From Romanomermis culicivorax (taxonomy: Eukaryota; Nematoda; Enoplea; Mermithida; Mermithidae), in assembly GCA_963922205.1 (NCBI GenBank), contig CAWUHX010000037.1, forward strand, positions 1 through 64,000: DNA of 64,000 nt, given 5' to 3'. Shown one piece after another: positions 45,805 through 56,600 of the stretch (positions are counted from its first letter, which is position 1; the number at the start of each line of letters is the position of its first letter). The notes beneath the pieces were generated by a model. That model did no database searches, had not been told where the DNA came from, and saw nothing but the letters and a program-made list of their open reading frames with translations. The translations under genes and the position numbers were made by a program.

Positions 45805-46220
45805 TTAAATTTTAAATTAAATTTTAAATTAAATTTTAAATTATATTTTAAATTAAATTTTAAATTAAATTTTAAATTAAATTTTAAATTAAATTTTAAA
45901 TTAAATTTTAAATTAAATTTTAAATTAAATTTTAAATTAAATTTTGAATTAAATTTTGAATTAAATTTTAACTTAAATCAAATTTAATATTAAATTACAT
46001 TTTGAATCAAGTTTTATATGAAACTAAATTTTGAATCAAGTATTAAATTAAAATTTTAAAGTAAATTTTAAATCATATTTCAAATCAAATTTTGAATTAG
46101 ATTTGAAAAATCGAAAAATTACTAAATGATAATGAAAAAATTAAATTCAAAAAGTTAAAATAAGTTAAATTGAACTTTAAACTAAACTATAAAGTAAACT
46201 TTAAATATAAAAGTTAACTA
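45805..46220. repeat. TTTTAAATTAAA microsatellite grading into degenerate AT repeat
   Basis: Near-perfect 12-bp AT units to about 45970, then increasingly diverged copies. Confidence 0.9.
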
Positions 46221-46388
46221 AATGTTAAAAATAAGTCACTCAATTAATCTTAGGTATGAAGGCATATTTTCCAGCATACTGAATGATCCTACTCTGAGAG
46301 AGAGCTTCATTTTCAGCATTTGACCATAATCCAGTCAACAGAAAACCCAATAAATGATGACAAAATGAACGTTTTCTAGCTGCATATA

Positions 46389-46911
46389 TGTTGGGCACCC
46401 TGCTGCTGGCAAATTCGTGATTGGGAAGTCGACATGCAAATCGAAAAAGTGGAGGACCAGCAGGGCAGACATTTGCATAGCAACGGAGCCCCACAGAAAG
46501 ACAGAAGTGATGATGATTAGTCATTGTCAGTATTACTATATTTTTCTTGGTTTTATGCTGGCGTCCACCAATAAAACCTTTCACAAGCATCTACGCCTTA
46601 ATTTACATAAACTATTTAGTGGTGCATCCACATTCTTTTTAATATTTGTTGCTTGCTGACGTGAAGCGAAAGGAAGACCTTTAAAGGGATCCTACAAGTA
46701 AGTTATCTCCTGAGAAGTCTTTTCCTTCTGGGAGACTGCGAGGAGCCGTTGTGAGGCCCCTTATTAAAGGTAAGTTAATAATTGTTGTTGCATAGTCTGG
46801 GGGACCGAACTGTTGCGCCATATCCGAGGCTTGGCCAAGGAATATCTTTAACTAGTTCAGTCAGACCAAACCTATTCTTTCTTTAATCCCTAAGGAAAGA
46901 CCTGCACAACA
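46389..46911 (+). repeat. solo LTR, copy 2, with TATA target duplication
   Basis: 523 bp starting TGTTGGGC and ending GCACAACA, so the ends form TGTTG/CAACA. The 4 bp TATA flank both sides (46385-46388 and 46912-46915). It has AATAAA near 46573 and matches 33442-34031. No internal region is present, as expected after LTR-LTR recombination. Confidence 0.75.
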
Positions 46912-47054
46912 TATATAAAAAACCATTATTTTTGCACCAAAATTAAGTGAGGATTTAGGTATCACCATAATGACATTTTCTGTCTTTTTCTTGTTTTTTC
47001 TTTTTCTTATTGTTATTTAAGGAGCCATAAAAGCATACAAAATTATGAAAAATT

Positions 47055-47400
47055 ACTTATCCGCATATCCACTGAAATTCCGCCATTCAGACATTTAGAC
47101 ATCCGCCGTTTAGACATTAGACATGATGCGGATGGTGGATGCGGATCCATGCTGTTCTTCAAAATCCGCCTTTTAGACGTATATATTCGCCGAAAGTTTC
47201 CGACTCGAACAATCGACCAAAAAATTGGGGGAAAATGTCGCCATCCGCCAAGCATATCTGCTTTTTAGACTTAAAAAAGCCAGATTCGGCATCTGCTGAT
47301 TAGACCGAAATAGCCACAAAAAAGAGCAGATTCCACATCCGCCATCCGTATTTGTATCCACTGATTAGATCATATCTGCTATCCGCATCCACATTAGTAA
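47055..47400. repeat. degenerate tandem repeat of ATCCGC / TTTAGAC words
   Basis: 'catccgcc', 'tttagac' and 'gcggat' recur in both orientations about a dozen times. No coding content was seen. Confidence 0.6.
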
Positions 47401-47607
47401 TACCCGCAAATACTTGCTTGACGAGCATCCGAGCACAGCTCCGAGCAGAAGTATGAACGGGGCTTTACTCTCATGGTCAATTACGTTTGTCTTCATACTC
47501 TATTTCGCACAGTTTTTTCTGGCAATTTTACACTACGGACTTTTTAAATACAGTTATTTGTCCCAATATTACTCAGTTCTGCTGAAGAATGCCGTGAATC
47601 TGAAATT

Positions 47608-50600
47608 ATGTTAATACATTACTTATTACTAATTATCGTTTCTCAAATGCTAATTAATTTTGGTGATGCTAAAGACAGTGCCATATGTCGCTCTCGAACT
47701 TATACGTGTTTCGCTTGCATGGAAAAGCCCGGTGGAATGTCAATGACCGTGGCATCTAGGTAATTCTTTTAACTCATTTCAGCTCATCGGAGTCCTTATG
47801 AATAGAAGTTACGTTTTTCACCATTGAATACACTTCAGGTTAGTCAGAGAATTCTCTACGAGTCCCGGTTCATACTTCTGCTCGTTGATCACGTTCGAAG
47901 CTGTGCTCGGAGATTCTCGGCAAACACAGCTCCTAGCAAGCTGCTCGGCGAGCAAAACCCCGAGCACAAAAAATTTGCTTTATGGCCCACTTTATGGTCC
48001 ATCGAATTTTTTGTTTTCGTCTAAGGTCTATCTGAACAAACAATTTTTTTCCTCTCGGCGCTGTTCTATTTGCCGACCGAGAGCATCCTCTAAGAGCAGG
48101 CGTATACGCTTTGCTCTATTTGATTGCTCGAGCAGTTCTCGGAGCAGACCTCGAGTGAAGTATAAGTATGAACATAAACAGTATGATAAGTATAAACACA
48201 CCTTTACACCTTGAAAAACTAGCTAGCATACATTGCCTATACACGCTGGATATACCTTACACGTTAGAAAACTTGAAAAAAGTTTGATAGGCCATAAATT
48301 GCATAATTACTAATTTTAGTATCATCAAATTCAAGTATATTCAGTTAGTTTACACTGTCTAAGGAACAAAGGCTTGAAAAGTGAAAATCGAAATTCGGAT
48401 CTTGATCGACTCTGAAACTATTTTCAAGATTCATCATTGTGCGTCCAGTGTATCTGACGATGGGAATCACAAAATTTGCGGGCAAATCCTTGATATAAAA
48501 TACATTTTCATTTTACAGTGAAGTCTTTCTTGAAGGATATGGTTGAAAAACAGAGCGTTCAAGAAATAACCAACTATTGAACCTGTTACAGTGAACACTA
48601 GATATGCTAAGATTATATTCGATGCCAAAATTATTCAAGTTTTATGCGTAAAGGTGCAAACGGTGTCCGATTTACACTGATTTCAATGAAAGGAAAATTA
48701 TCATTCCAAATTACTATTATTTGTATCATTAAATAATGCGTAAACGTGAAGTCATAGCGCAAATCTGCACTGGTTGTAGTTTACTGTTGATGAGCTTCAA
48801 TCACAAATTACTTTTTCTAGTAATACTTTGTTTATTTGATCATCTTCTATTGTTTACTGTGAGATTTATTTCTCTCAATCTTTTACATGCAGACGCTGTT
48901 CAAATGAATTTAATAACAGTATGTTGGCGTTCGATGACGAAATTTTGGATTCAAAGGCCTTATACGGCGCCAGTGGTTTCGATGACGGGAATTCGAACGA
49001 ACCGAAATTTTGCCATTCGAAGGATCTTTTGTGGACTGGATTTTTGTATGTGAACAACACTTGGTGGTTTCGCGACCATTGGAACCAGCGAATGATCGAA
49101 TCTTTTTCATTTTACAACGCAAAGTACGCATTGCGGAAGTACCTCTGGAATTCTACGACTAATGAAAACGAATTCATTAAAATTGATAAAATGTCAGCCG
49201 AAATGTACGAAAAAGAATATGCCGAAGTGAGGACAGTTGGTGGTTTTTATTATTTATGCTTGTAACCGAAAGTGAGCAATCAGAAAAGTTTTGACTATGC
49301 GAGTTGACTATTCTGCCTAAAGTCAAATTTGAAGTGTATAATTTCTGTGCCAAATTTTGCAGTAAATGATTTCAACACGGAAAAAAATGTTGAGATCATT
49401 AATCCAAAATTTGACGCGCACTTTTCGCGAAGTGTAAATTTTTATTCTGCAGAAAAGATGTTAAATTTTTTCCTGACAACGGGGAGATTTGAAATTTTAG
49501 AAACAACATCATGCCTGTCCATTGATTTGGATCATATAACTTGATGATGTTTGACGATTTGACTAGTTTATTCAAAAAAGTTATTAACTTATTACGTTGG
49601 CGGTCGACGAAAAAATTTTTCTCATCCATTACAGTAATAGGTCCACCGTGTTGACTCGATTTCATCGGTTTGCTGTATTGTTGTTTCAAATTAAATAGGA
49701 AATAGTCCACAGTCATTCGTGACAGATTTCTCTCAAAAGTTTGTCACAAAAAACTTTGCAGACCAAGGAATTGTTTTGAATTCTGAATCAACACAGTTTA
49801 TAAATTACAAGCTTCGAGGAGAGGTGATTCCTTTTTTTCGAGACACACTGTATAACTTTCGTAGAATAACGTACATATTCCTTCTGAGCAGGAAATTTTA
49901 TGCGGCGCTATATCGTTGACCAAAAAACTGCTTTTACCCATGCGATGCGACGAAAGTACGAAAGTGACCGGCGCCATATGTTCGTCGGACATTTCACGTT
50001 GCGTGCGAGGTTATGGCGAAAATTACGGCCAGAATTGTACAGTACGTCAACGCGGTCGTAAATCTAAACCTTTGCGAGTTTACTGTAAAAGAAGAGCGGA
50101 CGTTGACGAAACTGGCGTTGCCACCGCCGGCGTTCATATTTCACATGATCGACCTTGCAATTATAGCAAAAATGCGTTACGGTTAAGGTAAGAATTACAG
50201 TAAAATAAATTTGTCATACAAATTATCGACAATGCATCGTCTGTGACGGACATTGAATGTTACATCTTACATTTATCTCCCTGACTACTATACTGCTGAC
50301 CTCAAAACTTGAAGAGTGAAAGAGAAAGCTTCTGTTTGACATTGTTCAGTACATCACAAACATTTATATTTTCTCAGTAAACAATAATTAGAATTAACCA
50401 CGATTTTCGATTCATGATAGCTACAGTGTGATCGGGTTTCATTTCGAAACAGTGTTAGAGTTACTCATCTCTCATGAGGGTAGTTTAAATTTGACTGTAA
50501 CTTTTTTCATGTTTTGAGCAACCCATGGTCTATTCTTTGCTAAATGAGCTTCGGCGCGCACAGAAAAATGTTCATGAATGAAAAATGTTATTTCTTTCCC

Positions 50601-53600
50601 AAATTGACTGTAACTGTTAGGTGAAAGAGAAAAACACACGGTGCATGGTTTGTTGTCTGCTCACACGGATTATTTTGCTTCTGAGGCTCATTTGAAAATG
50701 AATAGACTATAGCTTTGGGAACGTTTGAAAATTGCGGTTTGCTTGCATGCAGAAGCGGTTTGCATGCGTGCAGAAGCAGAAGTTGATATGTGGGTCATGA
50801 TCTCTTACAGATTATTTTAACCTCAGTAGATTTGACCTTACCCGAGATCGTATTTCGAAGCAAATTTGAAACTTTCCTATATTTTTTAGAAAATTGTATC
50901 CCTGGTCCCTAGCAAAGTCTCTATTTTGTGATTGCATGTCATACAAGGCGTAATGATTGAAATGAATCCTCGATGAATTTCGTCACTGTTTGCTAAAGTC
51001 AGACGAATTAGCCAGATTCAACGACAGTGTTTCCTAAATGCAACAATTATTGCGGTCTATCATTTTCTATTGAGTCTAGAAAAGTAAAATAATCCATAGA
51101 AATCGGTGAGCAGCTAGCTAGTTCTCTTGAAATGCTTGTACAAAGTCTGGTTCTCTTGAAATGTTTGTAAATAATACCAGTGGAAAGCAAGCTTTATTTT
51201 ATATTTTTCCAACTTTCTGCTGAACTACATGTCACACATGACTGAAAATTTCTGAGGTTACTCGACTAGCCTTCAATTCATCAATATCTTTTGAGAAAAA
51301 GTCACCGTAAAAATTTGGTGTGAATGATTTTGACGACAGTGCAAGTTTTTGCCCCGGTTTATAAGCATTTTATAAAAAACAGACTATAACTGTTACAGTC
51401 AACTCGAGAAAAAATGTGTCCATAGATCACGGCTGTTTATTATTTGCATGAACATTCTACCACACGTCCTGGCTCATTTGGAAAAAACAGACTACAGTAT
51501 TATATGTGAATTCAATTCATTTTCGCTTGGAGATAGCATAGGTTCTCTTGTACTGATATCATGATTTGGATGCTCAGAAACAGACTCTCCGTGATTTTAC
51601 ACAACATGTGAACATCACAGAAAATTTTTTGCAAGATGAATCAGAAAAAACACATCCACATATTTTGCTGAATGAATTTTGTTGTACATAGACTTTTGGT
51701 AAGTTTTTATGTTTAATTTGAACGAATCACAATCGAATGATAGAAATTTTTATACTAGAGAATTTGATGTGATTTCCGTAATGCTCATTTTTCGAACAGT
51801 ACGTTTATTCTTACCTTTCCGAAAAATATTTGCTTTGTAGATTTTTTGGCTTTTGTTCAGCATTGGACTTACTCAATTCATGATCACTTGGACTTTAAAA
51901 TAATCCTGATAATACAAAACGTTCTTGCCTATGGGATACAAGATACTGGATTGAAATAGTTAAGATGCGTCGGGAAGGAAAATATGATTCAGAAAACGCT
52001 CGACGCACTCAGTCTGCTCATTTCAAGGTGGGGGCTCTGCGTAAGATTTTTTCGAAATAGCAATGAATCTTAATTTTGATCATAATTGCTTTCAGAATTT
52101 TTGTGACTGCAGTAAAGTATCGATTTGTTGGAATCCTGCGCCTGCCACGCAGGACTCACTTCAAAAGAAACAGCTAATATAGAAATCTTCTCTTATCGGT
52201 AGGAAATCGCACACCGACCAAAATAATTTGCTCTGTTACCCGAAATTTCATACACGAAATGTGTGGCGATGCCTTTTTAGATTGTTCAGTGTGAAAAATA
52301 TTGACCGAAACTTTTGGACAGTTGATACATTCAGGCAGGATCTGAGAAATGCTAAGAAATAGAAAAACTGTGCGCGCCTCTTAAGGCCAGCGCATCAGAA
52401 ACAAAAAATGACTTTTCACTTTCAGAATCGTTCAGTCCTATGGTTGTGTACCACTAAAACGGTATAAAAATTTGTTTTTCCTGTAATAGTCGCGCGTCTC
52501 TGAAAACAAAAATCATACTGTAAATTTTTGAAAAGGTCGCGTCGGGGAAAACGGGAAGTCATACTGTAGGTTTTTGGTTTACGGCTTGGTCGCGCGCCTT
52601 GGAAAACGAAAGCTGCTGTAGATCCTTGGATTATGTTAATCTCCCAATATTATTTATGTATTCGGATTGTAGTTTAAAAAGTTGCATATTTAATTTTTGA
52701 GCATATCGTATATATTTTTTTGATTTGTTAAGAGACAATGTCTGAGAGAATTCAGCTTCTTATACAGAGAGTTGTGATAAGTAAAAAATTAAACCTACCT
52801 GGAAATTACATATTTGGTCTAACTTGATGCGCTAGAACCGAAAATGATATTAATTTCGTTTGAAAATCGAAACTCACATAGCTACTGTAAGACGAAAGTT
52901 GAAAATTTTCGATTTTTTCAATTTTTGACATACACTTCTTTTAACTTTTGCAAGTTTAGTTACGTCAGACATCGTATTCTAAAAATTTACCCAATGTTAT
53001 GCCAATGGATAGAGCACAATTCACTGTGGGATTCATTAGTGTAAAGTGCTTATTAGGAATACAGTGGTGCTTGAAACATCAAATTTTGACAGCAAAAATC
53101 GTCATTTTTTTCCAAAAATCACCATACATACTGCTAAAGCTCTGGAGGACCAAAACATTCTCTATACAATAGATAGCTTACAATGTCTTCTACCTGCTGA
53201 CAAAAAATTACGGAAATTCATGTACTGCTAGAGGGTCACACAACCTGAAGTTTGAACACTATCATATAATTGTATTTTCTGGAAGTTCCGACCTCCACTG
53301 TGGAACTACTGGAGCTTGATAAATTTTAAAAATGAGACAGTAATACAAGTTTCGTATGGTGAACATTAATATAATTCCTAATCTCATAAAAAATTAAATT
53401 TGCGGGGCTATAGTATCCCAAACTATGGAATTTTTACATTTTTTAGCATTTTTCTGTCTATTTAGTGACTTGAGATATATCGGCCTAGGCATTTAGCAAT
53501 TTCATATTGGTTGTGTAACTGATACAGAATACAATGCTCTATAATGTAGTATGAAAATGTTTTCCGAATTTCGCTATTTACACTTTTTAGGAAGTTTTAA

Positions 53601-56600
53601 AATGTCAAAAATCAGCCCATAAAAATGGTGAAAATTCAGGTTTCTCTCCACCAAAATGACTATTGTACTGCTGAAGCCAAAAGCACCTAAAATTTCCCTA
53701 TACAGTGGACATATTATGATTTCTGCTAGTTTCATACAAAAAAATTTCCACAGTTTGTGTACATTGAATCTGTAAAAATCTACTACGGTTGATAATTTTT
53801 AATTTTGAATTCTTACTCAATAAATATTTACTTTTCTCAAAATTTCATGTTCCAGTTAAGATGATAGGGAATTATTGAAACTTTGAACACAAATGGAAAA
53901 ACAAAGCGTCACAAACTTTCAAAGATATCAGTTTGGAGCAATTCACTTTCCATCTGCAAATTCGGGTCATATAGTGCTGGGTCGTTCATGGCTTCAGCTT
54001 CATCTTCTTCACACAAACTGTCTGCTTCAGCATGATCATAGTATGTTCTTTGGTCTTCACAACAGGGACTTGCTTCTTGTGACCAAGAGCTTGCAATTCA
54101 TCCTTGGAAAACTGTCCATTTTTGTGCATCAGCCTGGATATCATTTCAGCATCAAGTTTTTGTTTGAGACTGATTCCTTCATCAAATTTGCTCAGTAGAA
54201 ACTGCTTCAGCTTTCCTATGCCCATTTCACATTTTCTTTGACTTTTGAGTGCCGATCCTTTTTCTATAATATTTGTTCTATCTGCAGCGTAGAAAACTTG
54301 TAATGTTTGTTGAAGATCTGGAAGTAATCGCATCAAACGGGCTGCTTACAGTTTCGTACTATATGCATTTATAGCAGTGTCTCTAAAGCTGACTCTTTGT
54401 GGTATCAGTTGATGACTACAGATAAGTAGATACTGGAGTAAGTTACCATGTTTGAGGAAGACTCGACACATCATTCTTCTGGGCAATCAAAGCTACTGTT
54501 CTCACATTGTGGATTTTCATCCTCCATATAATCTTTGAAGTTGAAAGATGTCACTCTTTGATCAGTATCCTCTGCTGGCTGCAGTACTCCCCTTCCTTCC
54601 ATCATCCATTGACTGCCACATGCTTGAATCACCAGATGAGGCAAGTTTCCTATCTTTTTGGTGAACAACATGTATCACAGCAAATCCTGGAAACTGGACA
54701 TCTTTGGAACTAGTTTCTTCAAGGGAAAATAAGAGGCCAGAACCGATCTGGTGAGCACGCCATGCACAACGGTCGATGTCGAAATTGAAGTTGAAGTAGG
54801 AGCTTATTCTTGGCAGTAGTTGAATTTTCATTACCTTGAGAGGATAATTGAGTCAACTTTGGACAAAGGTTGCACCCATGACCCCATCAAAAGTTGTTGC
54901 ATATTGAACAAATTCTCTTGAGTTGGTGCAATTACTATTTTGATTTGTGAACAGCCGAACTTGCTGCCTCACCAGTGCTGCAATATGATCACAGAGTCCT
55001 TTGCTAAACTGAGGTTCAGAAAAATCCCATCATGTAACTGCCAAGCTCATTTTTTGAGATTACACGCATGGAGCCTAAGTGTTGGATCCATGATAGCAAC
55101 CAGCATTGTCTGAACAGATGCCCAATCAATGTTTGGAAGTTCTTGTTTGACTCGCAGTATTGTATCGCTGATGATTACAATGACTGCGTCACTATCTTGT
55201 GATAGTGGATCAAATACATGTATGTAAGTCCTCGAGTGGAGTTCTCCGCTGAAATTAGCTAGGATGTATGTAATATGCCAAGGTGTTCCTACAGCCACTG
55301 ATTGGTAGAAATTTCATAGCATAGTCTAGCTGCATGAATATTTCATCATCCTGTGAGCAAGTAATCAAATCACCCCGAGCCATATCTTGGTGCACTGCAT
55401 GGAGAAATTTTTTTTACACAACTAGCAGACATCGTAATATATCCACTGTATAGGGAAAATTTGGGTGCTTTTGGCCTCAGCAGTACATGTAGTCATTTTG
55501 ATGGAGAGAAACCTGCATTTTCACCATTTTTATGGTCTGATTTTTGACATTTTAAAACTTCCTAAAAAGTGTAAACAGCAAAATTCTGAAATATTTTCGT
55601 ACTACATTATAGAGCATTGTATTCTGTATCAGTTACACAGTCAATAATGAAATTGCTGACCTAAGTCAATATATCTCAAGTCACATAAATAGACAAAAAA
55701 ATGCTAAAAAATGTAAAAATTCCAAAGTTTAGGATACTGTAGCCCTGTTAATTTTATTTTTTATGAGTTTAGGAATTCTATTAATGTTCACCATACGAAA
55801 CTTGTATTACTGTCTTATTTTTAAAATTTATCAAGCCCCAGTAGTTCCACAGTGGACATCGGAACTCCCAGAAAATACAATTATAAGATAGTGTTCAAAC
55901 TTCGGGTTGTGCGACCCTCTAAAGGGTCATTTATACTTGCCTTTTTCAACGGAACGGAACGGAACCGATCGCCAACACCTCGAAACGTTCAGCCTGAAAA
56001 TCAACTTTCGATCACAAAGGATAACTGCAATTTTCTAGAAAATGACCGACGGTAACCTCCAACCGAACGGAACGGAACGAAAATTTCCCTTTCGTTCGGT
56101 AACTTTGTGTCGATTGCATTCCGTTCCGTTCCGATCCGCCGAAGAAGGCAAGTATAAATGACCCTTAACAGTACATGAATTTCCCTAATTTTTTGTCAGC
56201 AGTTAGAAGACGTCGTAATCTATCTGTTGTATAGGGAATTTCTTGGTCGTCCAGAGCTTTAGCAGTATGTTTGGTGATTTTTGGGAAAAAATGACAGTTT
56301 TTGCTGTCAAAATTTTATGCTTCAAGCACGACTGTATTCCAAATAAGCACTTTACAGTTTACACTAATGAATCCATTGGCATAAAAGGGCGTAAATTTTT
56401 AGAACACGATGTCTGAGGTACCTAAACTTGCAAAAGTTGAAAGAAGTGTATGTCAAATATCGAAAAAATCGAAAATTTTCAACTTTCGTCTTACTGTAGC
56501 TATGTTAGTTGTGATTTTCAGACGAAATGAATGTCATTTTCGTTCCCAGCGCATTAATTTACACCAAATATGTATTTTCAGGTAGAGTTAATTTTTTACT

